Assembly (NCBI RefSeq): GCF_014203605.1
Contig: NZ_JACHJJ010000024.1
Span: 80,611-144,610, forward strand
Source of the DNA: Thiemannella venezuelensis
GTDB lineage: Bacteria; Actinomycetota; Actinomycetes; Streptosporangiales; Streptosporangiaceae
Length of the DNA: 64,000 bases
Direction of reading: 5' to 3'
The notes under the pieces were generated by a model. The model was not told the origin of the DNA and made no database searches. It was given only the letters and a program-made list of their open reading frames with translations. Below are positions 29,471 to 39,303 of the stretch, piece by piece. How positions within the stretch are numbered: the stretch's first letter is position 1; the number at the start of each line of letters is the position of its first letter. The position numbers and the translations under genes were made by a program.

Positions 29471-29670
29471 CGCTATGTCCTCCAGGATTGCCGTTCCATG
29501 ACTATCAACTCGGCGAAAGCGTACCGGCCCTGCGGTGTGCTGGATGTAAGTGACGAAATCCCTCGTATGAGGTTACGGGGGAGATACCCCGTCTCTTTAC
29601 GCGTTTCAGAGAGGCCGCGTGATGAGATGCCCCCTGGCGATGACGAGCCGCGTACCACCGGAGCCGCACC

Positions 29671-30132
29671 ATGTTCGAAGAGATCCTGGGCCTTCCCGCC
29701 CACCCCCTGATCATCCACGCCGCCGTGGTCCTGACACCGCTGCTGGCGGTGCTGGCGGCGGTCTACGCGCTGGCTCCGCGCACGCGCGCCGCCCTGCGGT
29801 GGGCCGTCCTCGGCCTCGCGGTGGTCACCCCCGTCGCCACCCTGGCGGCCAGGCAGAGCGGCGTCGCGCTCATGGAGGGCCGCTTCTCCTCCGCCTCGGG
29901 GACGCTCGGCGAGCGCATCGCCGAGCACGCGGCGTTCGGCACGCCGCTGACGCTGTCGGTGGCCGGCCTGGGCCTGGCCTCGCTGGCGACCGTCCACGTC
30001 TCCCGCTCCGAACGCCCCGGCCGGCCGGTGGAGCTGGCCGTGACGGCCCTCACGGTCCTCCTGGCCGCCGTGGCGGTCTACTACGTGGTCCGGGCCGGGC
30101 ACAGCGGCGCCACGGCCGTCTGGGGCGGCTGA
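29671..30132 (+). CDS. DUF2231 family four-helix membrane protein
   Basis: 153 residues with four hydrophobic segments. The opening [20 protein letters not shown] and the final [11 protein letters not shown] match the conserved His-containing ends of DUF2231 proteins. These are small membrane proteins of unknown function, sometimes suggested to bind heme through such histidines. The ATG at 29671 follows GGAGCCGCACC. It reads away from the cyclophilin gene; the 200-base divergent gap probably holds both promoters. Confidence 0.75.
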   Translation: MFEEILGLPAHPLIIHAAVVLTPLLAVLAAVYALAPRTRAALRWAVLGLAVVTPVATLAARQSGVALMEGRFSSASGTLGERIAEHAAFGTPLTLSVAGLGLASLATVHVSRSERPGRPVELAVTALTVLLAAVAVYYVVRAGHSGATAVWGG

Positions 30133-30135
30133 GGA

Positions 30136-30172
30136 CGCCCCGCGGGCACGGTCCCGCCCGGCCCGCGGGGCG
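30136..30172 (+). terminator. Terminator-like hairpin after the DUF2231 gene
   Basis: An 11-bp perfect stem (30136-30146 with 30162-30172) with a 15-base loop begins four bases after the stop codon. Confidence 0.55.
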
Positions 30173-30233
30173 GGACCCCGCCTCCGCCCGCGGGGAGGAC
30201 CGGCCCTCCGCCGGTGGCTGTACTGTCGGGGCT

Positions 30234-31568
30234 GTGGAGAGCCTGTTCGACTCGGCGGCCGAGGAGGCGCACCGCGGCCAGGAGCCCCTCGCGGTGCGGA
30301 TGCGCCCGCGCGGCCTGGACGAGGTGATCGGCCAGCGCCATCTGCTGGGCCCGGGAACGCCGCTGCGCCGCCTCGTCGAGGCCGAGGCGCCGATGTCGCT
30401 GTTCCTGTGGGGACCGCCGGGGACCGGCAAGACCACCCTGGCCTACGTCGTGGCGGGCGTCACCAAGCGCCGCTTCGTGGAGGTCTCCGCGGTCTCGGCG
30501 GGCGTCAAGGAGGTGCGCGCGGCCATCGAGCAGGCCCGTCGCGAACTGGGCATGTCCGGCCGGCAGACCGTGCTGTTCGTGGACGAGGTGCACCGCTTCA
30601 ACAAGGCCCAGCAGGACGCCCTGCTGCCCGCGGTGGAGAACCGCTGGGTCACCTTCATCGGCGCGACCACGGAGAACCCGTTCTTCTCCGTCATCTCGCC
30701 GCTGCTCTCGCGCTCCCTGCTGCTGACCCTGGAGCCCCTGTCCGACGACGACGTCCGGGCGGTGCTGGAGCGCGCCGCCGCCGACCCGCGCGGCCTGGAC
30801 GGCTCGGTACGGCTGGCGCCGGAGGCGGTCGGCCACCTCGTCCGGCTGGCCGGCGGGGACGCCCGCCGCTCGCTCACCTACCTGGAGGCCGCCGCGCTGA
30901 TCGCCGACGGCGAGATCACCGTCGAGGTGGTGGAGCGGGCGGTGGACAAGGCGGCCGTGCGCTACGACCGCCAGGGCGACCAGCACTACGACGTGATCAG
31001 CGGCTTCATCAAGAGCATGCGCGGCTCCGACGCCGACGCTGCGCTGCACTACCTGGCCCGGATGATCGAGGCGGGCGAGGACCCGCGGTTCATCGCCCGC
31101 CGGATCATGATCTTCGCCTCCGAGGACGTCGGCATGGCCGACCCGACCTGCCTGCAGGTCGCGGTGGCCGCCGCCCAGGCGGTGGAGATGATCGGACTGC
31201 CCGAGGGGCGGCTCAACCTCGCCCAGGCGGTCATCCACTGCGCGCTGGCCCCCAAGTCCAACGCGGTGATCACCGCCATCGGCGAGGCCGCGGAGGACGT
31301 GCGGCGCGGCGACATCGGCCAGGTCCCCGGCCACCTGCGCGACGCCCACTACGCGGGGGCGAAGAAGCTCGGCCACGGCCGGGGCTACAAGTACCCCCAC
31401 GACTTCGAGCACGGCCTGGTGCGCCAGGACTACATCCCCGAGGCGCTCCGCGACCGCCGCTACTACCGGCCCACCCGGCACGGCGCCGAGGCGGGCTACG
31501 CCGACCGGTGGTCCAGGATCCGGAGGTTCCTCCGCGGCGTGCCCGGGGAAGAGGGCGGGACGCGATAG
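30234..31568 (+). CDS. rarA: Replication-associated recombination protein A (RarA/MgsA AAA+ ATPase)
   Basis: 444 residues. Walker A is [12 protein letters not shown], Walker [20 protein letters not shown] and sensor 1 [11 protein letters not shown]. The C-terminal oligomerisation region carries [33 protein letters not shown] and PGHLRDAHY, all diagnostic of RarA/WRNIP1. It acts at stalled replication forks. GTG 30234 lacks a ribosome site but has TACTGT (30221-30226) seven bases ahead, so the mRNA may be leaderless. It begins the run rarA, DUF948, DUF6167, alaS. Confidence 0.95.
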   Translation: MESLFDSAAEEAHRGQEPLAVRMRPRGLDEVIGQRHLLGPGTPLRRLVEAEAPMSLFLWGPPGTGKTTLAYVVAGVTKRRFVEVSAVSAGVKEVRAAIEQARRELGMSGRQTVLFVDEVHRFNKAQQDALLPAVENRWVTFIGATTENPFFSVISPLLSRSLLLTLEPLSDDDVRAVLERAAADPRGLDGSVRLAPEAVGHLVRLAGGDARRSLTYLEAAALIADGEITVEVVERAVDKAAVRYDRQGDQHYDVISGFIKSMRGSDADAALHYLARMIEAGEDPRFIARRIMIFASEDVGMADPTCLQVAVAAAQAVEMIGLPEGRLNLAQAVIHCALAPKSNAVITAIGEAAEDVRRGDIGQVPGHLRDAHYAGAKKLGHGRGYKYPHDFEHGLVRQDYIPEALRDRRYYRPTRHGAEAGYADRWSRIRRFLRGVPGEEGGTR

Positions 31569-31605
31569 GGTCTTGCCATTCCGGGTGACGTAGGGAGATC
31601 GGCGC

Positions 31606-31995
31606 ATGCTTACCGCGGGAGAGGTCGCCGGGCTGATCGCGGCCGTGGCCTGTGTGGTCCTGGTCTGCTTTCTGGTCGTGGTCCTGCTCAAGCTGGCCAG
31701 GCTGCTCGCCGAGGCCACCAGGGCGGTCTCCGAGCTGAACGGCCGGGTGGTGCCGCTGCTGGAGGAGGTCGCGCTCACCGTCGGCGAGGCCAACCGGCAG
31801 CTCGTCGAGGTCGAGGCCGTCATCCGCGACGTCAAGCAGGTCAGCGGGCACGTGGCCAAGGTCAGCGACGCCACCCAGACGCTGGTCACCGGCCCGATCA
31901 TCAAGGTCGCGGCGCTCGGCCACGGCATCCGGCAGGCCATGAGCGCCCGCGGGCGCGGCCGGTCGCCCCGCGCGCTGGAGAGGCGTCGGCGGTGA
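31606..31995 (+). CDS. DUF948 family membrane-anchored protein
   Basis: 129 residues. An N-terminal transmembrane segment (GLIAAVACVVLVCFLVVVLL) is followed by a long amphipathic helix with heptad-like spacing (LLAEATRAVSELNGRVVPLL) and a basic tail. This layout is DUF948, function unknown, found next to alaS in many actinobacteria. GGGAGA precedes the ATG, and the stop overlaps the next GTG. Confidence 0.85.
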   Translation: MLTAGEVAGLIAAVACVVLVCFLVVVLLKLARLLAEATRAVSELNGRVVPLLEEVALTVGEANRQLVEVEAVIRDVKQVSGHVAKVSDATQTLVTGPIIKVAALGHGIRQAMSARGRGRSPRALERRRR

Positions 31996-32261
31996 TCCGG
32001 CGGCTGTTCTACATGGCCCTGGGCGCGTTCGGCGCCGTGTGGGCCATGCGCAGGCTCCAGGCCCTGCGCCCCGACCATGTGGCCCGGCGCGCCGTGCGGG
32101 GCGCCTCCGGCGTGCTGGAGCAGGCCCGGATCTTCGCCGAGGACGCGCTGGACGGCGCGGCCCGGCGGGAAACCGAGTTGCGGGCCCGGCTCGGGCTCGG
32201 CACCGTGGAAGAGACCACCGCGGAAAACACCTATCACTACGACGTAAAGGATGGCCGCTGA
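31992..32261 (+). CDS. DUF6167-type small protein upstream of alaS
   Basis: 89 residues from GTG 31992 (GTGA overlap). A short hydrophobic N-terminal segment ([19 protein letters not shown]) precedes helical sequence and an acidic tail. Homologues sit between a DUF948 gene and alaS in Streptomyces-like genomes. Its role is unknown. The four-gene arrangement with overlaps implies co-translation with alaS. Confidence 0.7.
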   Translation: MIRRLFYMALGAFGAVWAMRRLQALRPDHVARRAVRGASGVLEQARIFAEDALDGAARRETELRARLGLGTVEETTAENTYHYDVKDGR

Positions 32262-32262
32262 C

Positions 32263-34935
32263 ATGGAGTCGGCAGAGATCGCCCGCCGCTTCCTGCGCTT
32301 CTTCGAGGAGCGTGGGCACACCGTCGTGCCCTCGGCCAGCCTGATCGCCGAGGACCCGACACTGCTTCTGGTCCCCGCGGGCATGGTCCCCTTCAAGCCC
32401 TACTTCCTGGGCCAGCGCACGCCTCCCTACCAGCGGGCCGCCAGCGTCCAGAAGTGCGTGCGGACCCCCGACATCGACGAGGTCGGCAAGACCACCCGGC
32501 ACGCCACGTTCTTCCAGATGCTCGGCAACTTCTCCTTCGGCGACTACTTCAAGGAGCAGGCGATCCCGTTCGCCTGGGAGCTGCTGACCAGGTCCGAGGC
32601 CGACGGCGGCTTCGGCTTCCCGGAGGAGCGGCTCTGGGTCACCGTCTACCACGACGACGACGAGGCCGCCGAGATCTGGCACACCAAGGCCGGCGTGCCG
32701 GCGGAGCGCATCCAGCGCCGCGGCCTGGCCGACAACTACTGGCACATGGGCGTGCCGGGGCCGGGCGGGCCGTGCACCGAGATCTACTACGACCGCGGCC
32801 CCGAGTACGGCCGCGAGGGCGGGCCCGTCGCCGACGAGAACCGCTATCTCGAGGTCTGGAACAACGTCTTCATGCAGTTCCAGCTCGGCACGGTCCGCAG
32901 CAAGGTCGACTTCGACGTCACCGGCGAGCTGCCCGCCAAGAGCGTGGACACCGGCATGGGCCTGGAGCGCATGGCCGCGATCCTGCAGGGCGTCGACAAC
33001 ATCTACGAGATCGACACCACCTACAAGATCCTCGACCGGGCCGCCGAGCTCACCCGGACCCGGTACGGCCGCGACGCCCGCTCCGACGTCAGCCTGCGCG
33101 TGGTCGCCGACCACGTCCGCAGCGGCACCATGCTGGTCGCCGACGGCGTGCTGCCCGGCAACGAGGGCCGCGGCTACGTGCTCCGCCGCATCCTGCGCCG
33201 CTCGATCCGCAACCTGCGCCTGCTCGGCTCCGGCGAGGAGCGCTACATGCACGAGCTGACCGAGGTCGCGATCAACGTGATGGGCGAGCTCTACCCCGAG
33301 CTCAAGGCCGACGCCCCGCAGATCCACGGCGTCATCGACGCCGAGGAGCGCCTGTTCCTGGGCACCCTGCGCACCGGAACCGCGATCTTCGACGTGGCGG
33401 TGGAGGAGACCAAGCGCAAGGGCCAGAGCGTGCTGCCCGCCGGGCAGGCCTTCCAGCTCCACGACACCTACGGCTTCCCGATCGACCTGACCCTGGAGAT
33501 GGCCTCCGAGCAGGGCCTGCAGGTCGACGAGGAGGGCTTCCGCCGGCTGATGAAGGAGCAGCGCGACCGCGCCAAGGCCGACGCCGCCGCCAAGAAGACC
33601 GGCAACGCCGACATCTCGGTCTTCGGGCAGATCCTGGAGAAGGCCGGCAAGGTCGAGTTCCTCGGTTACGACCAGGTGACCGCCGAGTCCGAGGTGATCG
33701 GCCTGCTCGTCGACGGGGCCACGGTCCCCGCCGCGGGCGCCGGCAGCACGGTCGAGGTCGTGCTGGGCCGTACGCCCTTCTACGCCGAGGGCGGCGGCCA
33801 GCTCGCCGACCAGGGCCTCATCCGCACCGCCGGGGCCGAGGTCGAGATCACGGACGTGCAGTCCCCGGTGGCGGGCGTCGTCGTGCACCGCGGCAAGGTC
33901 CGCACCGGCGAGGTCCGGGTGGGCGACTCCGCCGAGGCCCTGATCGACGTCGAGCGCCGCCGCGCCATCTCCCGCAGCCACACCGCCACCCACCTGGTGC
34001 ACCGCGGATTCCGCAACGCGCTGGGGGAGACGGCGGCCCAGGCCGGCTCGGAGAACTCGCCCGGCCGCTTCCGCTTCGACTTCACCGCCGCAGGGGCCGT
34101 CCCGCCCAGCGTGCTGCGCGACGTCGAGGACGAGGTCAACGCCGTCCTCATCAACGACCTGCAGGTCAACGCCTTCCACACCTCCCAGGCCGAGGCCCGG
34201 GCGATGGGCGCGCTGGCCCTGTTCGGCGAGAAGTACGGCGACGTCGTGCGAATCGTCGAGGTCGGCGACTACTCCCGCGAGCTCTGCGGCGGCACCCACG
34301 TCTCCAACTCCGGCCAGCTCGGCCTGGTCAAGGTGCTGGGCGAGTCCTCGATCGGCGCCGGTGTGCGCCGGGTGGAGGCCCTGGTCGGCCTGGACGCCTT
34401 CCGCTTCCTGGCCCGCGAGAGCGTGCTCGTCGCCCAGCTCTCCGAGCAGCTCAAGGCGCGCCGCGAGGAGCTGCCCGAGCGCGTCGAGGGCATCGTCACC
34501 CGGCTGCGCACCGCGGAGAAGGAGCTGGAGCGGCTCCGCTCGGCCCAGGTGCTCGCCGTCGCCGGCGAGCTGGCCGGCAGGGCCCGCGACACCGGCGGGG
34601 TCTCCGTCGTGACGCACCGCGCCCCCGACGGCACCTCCGCCGACGACCTGCGCAAGCTCGCCCTGGACGTGCGCGGCAGGTTCCCGTCCGACCGCGCCGC
34701 GGTCGTGGTCGTCGCCGGAGTCCAGTCGGACCGGCCGGTCGTCGTCGCGACGGTCAACGACGCCGGGCGCGAGCGCGGCCTGAAGGCGGGCCGCCTGGTC
34801 GGCGTCGCCGCCAAGGCCCTCGGCGGCGGCGGCGGCGGCAAGGACGACGTGGCGCAGGGTGGCGGGACCCGTCCCGAGGCGATCGGCGACGCCCTCGGCG
34901 CCGTCGAGCAGGCGATCGCGCAGACCCTGGCCTGA
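32263..34935 (+). CDS. alaS: Alanyl-tRNA synthetase
   Basis: 890 residues. The class II catalytic domain starts [19 protein letters not shown] and includes [14 protein letters not shown] and MEMASEQ-type helices. The editing domain has the zinc ligands HTATHLVH and CGGTHV near residues 575-580 and 675-680. The C-terminal C-Ala domain ends with a Gly-rich stretch ([16 protein letters not shown]). I prefer ATG 32263 by family alignment. An in-frame ATG at 32251 directly abuts AAAGG and overlaps the previous gene. Confidence 0.97.
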   Translation: MESAEIARRFLRFFEERGHTVVPSASLIAEDPTLLLVPAGMVPFKPYFLGQRTPPYQRAASVQKCVRTPDIDEVGKTTRHATFFQMLGNFSFGDYFKEQAIPFAWELLTRSEADGGFGFPEERLWVTVYHDDDEAAEIWHTKAGVPAERIQRRGLADNYWHMGVPGPGGPCTEIYYDRGPEYGREGGPVADENRYLEVWNNVFMQFQLGTVRSKVDFDVTGELPAKSVDTGMGLERMAAILQGVDNIYEIDTTYKILDRAAELTRTRYGRDARSDVSLRVVADHVRSGTMLVADGVLPGNEGRGYVLRRILRRSIRNLRLLGSGEERYMHELTEVAINVMGELYPELKADAPQIHGVIDAEERLFLGTLRTGTAIFDVAVEETKRKGQSVLPAGQAFQLHDTYGFPIDLTLEMASEQGLQVDEEGFRRLMKEQRDRAKADAAAKKTGNADISVFGQILEKAGKVEFLGYDQVTAESEVIGLLVDGATVPAAGAGSTVEVVLGRTPFYAEGGGQLADQGLIRTAGAEVEITDVQSPVAGVVVHRGKVRTGEVRVGDSAEALIDVERRRAISRSHTATHLVHRGFRNALGETAAQAGSENSPGRFRFDFTAAGAVPPSVLRDVEDEVNAVLINDLQVNAFHTSQAEARAMGALALFGEKYGDVVRIVEVGDYSRELCGGTHVSNSGQLGLVKVLGESSIGAGVRRVEALVGLDAFRFLARESVLVAQLSEQLKARREELPERVEGIVTRLRTAEKELERLRSAQVLAVAGELAGRARDTGGVSVVTHRAPDGTSADDLRKLALDVRGRFPSDRAAVVVVAGVQSDRPVVVATVNDAGRERGLKAGRLVGVAAKALGGGGGGKDDVAQGGGTRPEAIGDALGAVEQAIAQTLA

Positions 34936-34995
34936 CCCGCGGTCCGGCGGAGGGCGGCGCCGTGGGCCGGACCGGTTCACGGGCCGGGCCGATGC

Positions 34996-35049
34996 GGTGA
35001 GAGCCGGGCGGTGAGAGCCCGGACGGCGGGAGCCGAGATGGTGGGAGCG
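34996..35049 (+). repeat. Four degenerate tandem copies of GGTGAGAGCC
   Basis: Copies start at 34996, 35010, 35025 and 35040, spaced 14-15 bases. The first two are identical (GGTGAGAGCC); the others read GGCGGGAGCC and GGTGGGAGCG. They lie between alaS and ruvX, before a hairpin. Confidence 0.6.
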
Positions 35050-35056
35050 GAATCAG

Positions 35057-35082
35057 GGACCCCGGCCTGAGGGCCGGGGTCC
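35057..35082 (+). terminator. Hairpin between alaS and ruvX
   Basis: An 11-bp perfect stem (35057-35067 with 35072-35082) with loop TGAG lies just ahead of the ruvX ATG. It could terminate or attenuate read-through from alaS. Confidence 0.6.
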
Positions 35083-35101
35083 TCATGCTGGAAGGCGATC
35101 G

Positions 35102-35584
35102 ATGAGGAACGGCACACGCCTCGGCGTCGACGTCGGCTCGGTCCGCGTGGGCGTGGCCCGCAGCGACCCCTCGGGGCTGCTGGCCACACCGGTGGAGACC
35201 GTACGGCGCGGCAGGGGCGACCTGGACCGGCTGGCCGGGCTCGCGGCCGAGTACGAGGCCGTCGAGGTCGTGGTCGGCCTGCCGACCTCGCTGTCGGGCC
35301 GGGAGGGGCAGGCGGCGGGGCTCGCCCGCGAGTTCGCGGTACGGCTCGCCGCCCGGCTGGATCCGGTTCCGGTGCGGCTGTTCGACGAGAGGCTGACCAC
35401 GGTCACCGCCCAGCAGGGCCTGCGGGCCAGCGGGGTGAAGGCGAAGAACCAGCGCGACGTGGTGGACCAGGCCGCCGCCGTGGTGCTGCTCCAGGCGGCC
35501 CTGGACGCCGAGCGCGCCACCGGCAGGCCCCCCGGGCGGCCGGTCGAGCCGCCGCGGAGCCGTTCGGGAGGGGAGGCCGGTTGA
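35102..35584 (+). CDS. ruvX: Putative pre-16S rRNA nuclease / RuvX (YqgF family)
   Basis: 160 residues with the RNase H-like fold. The first acidic motif is [31 protein letters not shown] follows, and then [14 protein letters not shown] and [13 protein letters not shown]. YqgF matures 16S rRNA 5' ends in E. coli; older names call it a Holliday junction resolvase. The C-terminal ~25 residues are Pro/Arg-rich and variable. It has the usual alaS-ruvX-mltG-aroE order. Confidence 0.93.
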   Translation: MRNGTRLGVDVGSVRVGVARSDPSGLLATPVETVRRGRGDLDRLAGLAAEYEAVEVVVGLPTSLSGREGQAAGLAREFAVRLAARLDPVPVRLFDERLTTVTAQQGLRASGVKAKNQRDVVDQAAAVVLLQAALDAERATGRPPGRPVEPPRSRSGGEAG

Positions 35585-35886
35585 CCGGCGTCGAGCCATA
35601 CGGAACCGGTCGACCTGGTTTGCGCCGACGGTCGTGGAGCATAGAATCACGAAATTCGCTGACAAAGAGAGTGAGTTCGTGAGATACCGGGAAAAGCCGA
35701 GCAGATCCGCCCGGGTGCGGTGATGTTCGACGGAACGCCCCTCACCCCGTCGCGTGCGGCGGCAGGCGCCCGGGAGCCGAGGGACGGCGCCCCGGGCAGT
35801 GGCACGTTTGGCTCGGCGAACCTTCATGGTTCGGCAGGTTCGCTTGACGCCGGGTTGCCCGTACCGGGAGATTGGCCAGCGACTCT
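35585..35886. other. 302-base gap between ruvX and mltG, no gene seen
   Basis: It is less GC-rich around 35635-35680 (AGCATAGAATCACGAAATTC), where a promoter is plausible. A very short frame, GTG to TGA of 14 codons, runs near 35679-35725, but I see nothing that supports it as a gene. Confidence 0.4.
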
Positions 35887-37056
35887 ATGAACGATCTCGA
35901 TCTGGACTTCCTGGTCGGCGCTGACAACGACGATGGTCGGTCGAAGCGCCGGTCCCGCGCGTCCGCAGGACGCGACTCCGGTGGCAGGCGTGGCCGCCGC
36001 CGCAAGCGCCGCCGCAACAAGGGCGGCTTCCTGGCCCCGATGCTCGCGCTGATCGTCCTGCTGGGCGGCATCGGCGGGGGCGGCTACTACGGCTACACCT
36101 GGCTGCGTGACGCCATGGTCGTCGAGGACTACACCGGCCAGGGCACCGGTGAGGTCGCGGTGGAGATCAAGCAGGGGGAGACCGCCTCCGACGTCGCGCA
36201 GACCCTGGTGGAGCAGGACGTGGTGAAGAGCACCGACGCGTTCGTCGAGGCGATCGCCGCCGCGGGCAAGAGCTCCTCCCTCCAGCCGGGCGTCTACACC
36301 CTGCGCAAGCAGATGTCGGCCGCCGCCGCAGTCGAGCTGCTCGACCCGAGCAAGCAGCTGCTGGAGCGGGTCACCCTCAAGGAGGGCCTGCGCCTGTCCG
36401 ACACGTTCAAGGTGCTGGCCAAGGCCACCGGCAAGCCGGAGAAGGAGTTCCAGCAGGCGGCGAAGGACGCCGCCGCCCTGGGGCTGCCCGCCTACGCCAA
36501 GGGCAACCTGGAGGGCTACGCCTTCCCGGCGACCTACGACATCACCCCCAAGATGTCGGCCGCCGACATCCTCACCGCGATGGTCGACCGCTTCAACCAG
36601 ACCGCGGAGAAGGACCGGCTGGAGGCGGAGGCGAAGGCGCTCGGGTACACGCCGCACGAGATCATGACGGTCGCCAGCATCGTCCAGGCCGAGGCCGGCA
36701 GCGTCGAGGACATGGGCAAGATCGCCCGGGTCATCTACAACCGCCTCGCCGTGGACCAGATGCTGGAGATGGACAGCACGACCTTCTACGGGCTGAAGAG
36801 GTACGGCGTCGCCCTGAACAACGCCGAGGTCGAGAGCAAGTCGCCCTACAACACCTACCGCAGGACCGGGCTGCCGCCCGGCCCGATCTCCAACCCCGGC
36901 GACCACGCCATCCAGGCGGCGCTCAACCCGCCCAAGGGCAAGTGGCGCTGGTTCGTCACCACCGACCTGGAGCGGGGCATCACCAAGTTCGTCGAGACCG
37001 AGGCCGAGTTCATGAAGATCAAGGCCGAGTTCGAGCGGAACAGGGGCGGCGGGTGA
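35887..37056 (+). CDS. mltG: Endolytic murein transglycosylase MltG
   Basis: 389 residues. A basic cytosolic N terminus (RRGRRRKRRRNKG) precedes one transmembrane segment (FLAPMLALIVLLGGIGGGGYYG). A LysM-like region and the YceG/MltG catalytic domain follow. The catalytic Glu lies in IMTVASIVQAEAGSVEDM, followed by KIARVIYNRL, then MDSTTFYGL and YNTYRRTGLPPGPISNPG. It cuts nascent glycan strands at the membrane during peptidoglycan synthesis. ATG 35887 is used. An in-frame TTG at 35872 lies one base after GGGAG, so the exact start is uncertain. The stop overlaps aroE. Confidence 0.93.
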   Translation: MNDLDLDFLVGADNDDGRSKRRSRASAGRDSGGRRGRRRKRRRNKGGFLAPMLALIVLLGGIGGGGYYGYTWLRDAMVVEDYTGQGTGEVAVEIKQGETASDVAQTLVEQDVVKSTDAFVEAIAAAGKSSSLQPGVYTLRKQMSAAAAVELLDPSKQLLERVTLKEGLRLSDTFKVLAKATGKPEKEFQQAAKDAAALGLPAYAKGNLEGYAFPATYDITPKMSAADILTAMVDRFNQTAEKDRLEAEAKALGYTPHEIMTVASIVQAEAGSVEDMGKIARVIYNRLAVDQMLEMDSTTFYGLKRYGVALNNAEVESKSPYNTYRRTGLPPGPISNPGDHAIQAALNPPKGKWRWFVTTDLERGITKFVETEAEFMKIKAEFERNRGGG

Positions 37057-37883
37057 CGCGGGCCGCTGTCCTCGGCTCGCCCATCGCCCACTCGCTCTCG
37101 CCGTACCTGCACCGGGCCGCCTACCGCGCGATGGGCCTGGACGGCTGGAGCTACGAGGCGATCGAGTGCGACGAGGCGGGGCTGCCCGCCCTGCTCGGCG
37201 GGCTCGGCCCCGGGTGGGCCGGGCTCTCGCTGACCATGCCGCTCAAGCGGGCCGTGCTCCCGCTGCTCGACACGGTCTCCGACCTCGCCGTCGAGGTGGG
37301 CGGGGCCAACACCGTGGTCTTCTCCGGCGGCGCCCGGCACGGTGACAACACCGACGTGTACGGCATCGTCCGGGCCCTGGCCGAGGCCGGGGCGGCCGCG
37401 CCCCGCTCCGCGACGGTCCTCGGCGGCGGGGCGACCGCCGCCTCCACGCTGGCCGCCCTGCGCGAACTGGGCCTGGGCGGGGCGACGCTGGTGGTGCGCG
37501 ACCCGGCCAGGGCGGGGGAGACCGCCGAGGTGGCCGAACGACTGGGGATCGCGCTGGAGGTGCAGACCTTCGACAAGCTCGACACGGCCCTGGACGCCGA
37601 CCTCGTCGTCTCGACCCTGCCCTCCGGCGCGGCGGACGACCTCGCCGAGACGGTGGCCGCCCGGGTGCCCGCGGTCTTCGACGTGGTCTACGCCCCCTGG
37701 CCGACCCGGCTGGCGGGAGCCGTACGGCGGGCGGGCGGGACCGTGATCGGCGGGTTCCCGATGCTGCTGCACCAGGCGGTCCGGCAGGTCGAGCTGATGA
37801 CCGGCCGGACCGACGTCCCGGTGGAGGCGATGCGCGCGGCGGGGGAGGCCGAGATCCTCAGGCGAGCCGGTCGGGCGAGCTGA
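37053..37883 (+). CDS. aroE: Shikimate dehydrogenase (NADP+)
   Basis: 276 residues from GTG 37053 (GTGA overlap with mltG). The shikimate site is LGSPIAHSLSPYLH, the catalytic Lys is in LSLTMPLKRAVLP and the Asp is in GDNTDVYGI. The Rossmann loop reads LGGGATAASTLAAL. The C-terminal GGFPMLLHQAVRQVELMTG is typical. The enzyme reduces 3-dehydroshikimate in aromatic amino acid synthesis. Chorismate synthase and shikimate kinase genes, often next, are absent; the following genes are on the other strand and overlap its 3' end by 26 bases. Confidence 0.95.
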   Translation: MTRAAVLGSPIAHSLSPYLHRAAYRAMGLDGWSYEAIECDEAGLPALLGGLGPGWAGLSLTMPLKRAVLPLLDTVSDLAVEVGGANTVVFSGGARHGDNTDVYGIVRALAEAGAAAPRSATVLGGGATAASTLAALRELGLGGATLVVRDPARAGETAEVAERLGIALEVQTFDKLDTALDADLVVSTLPSGAADDLAETVAARVPAVFDVVYAPWPTRLAGAVRRAGGTVIGGFPMLLHQAVRQVELMTGRTDVPVEAMRAAGEAEILRRAGRAS

Positions 37884-38814
37884 CCGTCCCGGAGCCGTAC
37901 GGCCTGAAGCCGTGCCTGGCCACGGTGAACAGGACCGCGATGAGGAGCACCTCCAGCAGGAGGGGCGGCCAGCCCCGCAGTTCGAGCTGCATGACGGCCT
38001 GCTGTCCCTGGACCGCCAGAACGATCGGGAGCAGGAGCAGGACGGCGCGCCGTCCCACCGGGGTGCGGCAGCCGGCCCCGCAGGCCATGGCGATCAGCGC
38101 CGGGGCGGTCATCTGCTCGATGAAGAGGTCGACCATGAACGCGTGCCAGACGATGGTCGTCGCCGCCAGCGCCAGAGCGGAGACGGCCGTCCAGCGGAGC
38201 AGGGTGCCGCGTCCCACGAGGTTCACGCCCTCGGCCGGGCGGGAGGCGAAGGTCATCAGCAGGGCGGCGAGGACGCCCGGCAGGGACTGGGACACGATGG
38301 CGGAGGGGATGAACCACTCCGCGGCGGCGGCGGTCTCCCCGATCAGGACCAGGAGCGTGTGGTAGGTCAGGACGGAGCCGCCGAGGCCCCAGATCCACGC
38401 CCAGGCCACCGCCGCCCAGCGCGGCCCGCGCAGCGCCAGCAGGAGAAGGAGCCCGTTCGGCAGGAAGGCCAGGGCGAGGCTGACCAGATGGTCGCGCAGG
38501 GACGCCGGCCCGCTGACGAACAGCGTGATGGCGACGGGTCCGGTGACGGTGACGAGGAAGAAGAGCGGGGCGACGATCGCGGCCGCGTTCAGCGCGTCGC
38601 GCCAGTGAGCGGAGGACGCGGGTCCGACAAGCCGCTGGACGCGGATGGCGACCGCGCCGCGGAGGAGGTCGAAGGCGTCGCGCGGATCGGGGAAGCTCCG
38701 CCCGGGCTCCGCTCCGGCCAGGAGCACCCCGATCATCTCTTCTCCGTGGCGGGCGCGGTGGTCCTGCGGATACCACGCCAGGAGTCTGCGGTAGCGGGTT
38801 TCGAGCGCGCTCAT
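37858..38814 (-). CDS. Polytopic membrane protein paired with a PadR regulator
   Basis: 318 residues. The N-terminal cytosolic ~60 residues (SALETRYRRLLAWYPQDHRARHGEEM) resemble the prefix domain found in membrane proteins encoded beside PadR regulators. About eight hydrophobic segments follow. I do not recognise a specific family. Its ATG overlaps the PadR stop, so it is in the regulator's operon and is probably its target. Its 3' end runs 26 bases into the convergent aroE coding region. Confidence 0.75.
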   Translation of the reverse strand: MSALETRYRRLLAWYPQDHRARHGEEMIGVLLAGAEPGRSFPDPRDAFDLLRGAVAIRVQRLVGPASSAHWRDALNAAAIVAPLFFLVTVTGPVAITLFVSGPASLRDHLVSLALAFLPNGLLLLLALRGPRWAAVAWAWIWGLGGSVLTYHTLLVLIGETAAAAEWFIPSAIVSQSLPGVLAALLMTFASRPAEGVNLVGRGTLLRWTAVSALALAATTIVWHAFMVDLFIEQMTAPALIAMACGAGCRTPVGRRAVLLLLPIVLAVQGQQAVMQLELRGWPPLLLEVLLIAVLFTVARHGFRPYGSGTVSSPDRLA

Positions 38815-39239
38815 TCCGCGCCTCCCGCGAGGCCGCGGTGGAACGGGCTCCCTCCCGGCAGGACGCGGTGCGGTGCGGAGCCTCCCCGGAGGGTGCGGCC
38901 GAACAGCGTGCCTCCTGCCGGCCGGGCGCGCAGGCGGGTGGCGGCGGCCTCGGCGTGCCGGCGCAGGCGCTCGGCCTCGGCGGCCAGGCGGGTGCTCCCC
39001 TCGTCGGTCAGCCGGTAGTAGCGGCGCACGCGGCCGTCGACGACCTCCTCGCGGTCGGTCGCGATGAGCCCCTCGGACTGGAGGCGGTCCAGCGCGGCGT
39101 AGAGGGTGCCCGCGCGGAGCCGCACCCGGTCGCCGGAGATCTCCCCGACGTCGGTGATCACTCCGTACCCGTGCTGGGGGCCCGCGGCGAGGGCGGTGAG
39201 GATCAGGAACGTCGGCTCCTGCATCGATCGTTCACTCAT
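38811..39239 (-). CDS. PadR family transcriptional regulator
   Basis: 142 residues. The winged-helix domain starts MQEPTFLILTALAAGPQHGYG and contains RLRAGTLYAALDRLQSEGLI and RYYRLTDEG, all PadR hallmarks. The tail of about 45 residues is Arg/Gly-rich and lacks an obvious ligand-binding domain. No ribosome site precedes ATG 39239, and the promoter geometry suggests a leaderless transcript; an internal ATG at 39224 is an alternative. It probably represses its own operon with the overlapping membrane protein. Confidence 0.9.
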   Translation of the reverse strand: MSERSMQEPTFLILTALAAGPQHGYGVITDVGEISGDRVRLRAGTLYAALDRLQSEGLIATDREEVVDGRVRRYYRLTDEGSTRLAAEAERLRRHAEAAATRLRARPAGGTLFGRTLRGGSAPHRVLPGGSPFHRGLAGGAE

Positions 39240-39240
39240 G

Positions 39241-39275
39241 TGATCTTTATATATCGATCATCTGCATACCGGCAA
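39241..39275 (-). promoter_or_regulatory. Leaderless promoter and operator of the PadR operon
   Basis: Read on the minus strand, TTGCCG (39275-39270) and TATAAA (39251-39246) are 18 bases apart, placing transcription start at the A of the ATG at 39239. An inverted repeat TGATC-N10-GATCA (39241-39260) covers the -10 region and is a candidate PadR site. Confidence 0.5.
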
Positions 39276-39303
39276 GGGATGATTCTGAGCTCGCGCGTGG
39301 TTG

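Noticed and set aside
31270..34980. A 1236-codon open frame on the minus strand opposite rarA, DUF948, DUF6167 and alaS
   Set aside because: It is the antisense shadow of the GC-rich genes. Its composition (Gly, Val, Ala, Asp, His, Arg only in simple patterns) is that of antisense third-position bias and no family motif appears.
35640..35760. A possible c-di-AMP (ydaO-type) riboswitch before mltG
   Set aside because: Such elements sit upstream of some actinobacterial cell-wall genes and the local sequence is less GC-rich. The conserved core strings of the class are not present.
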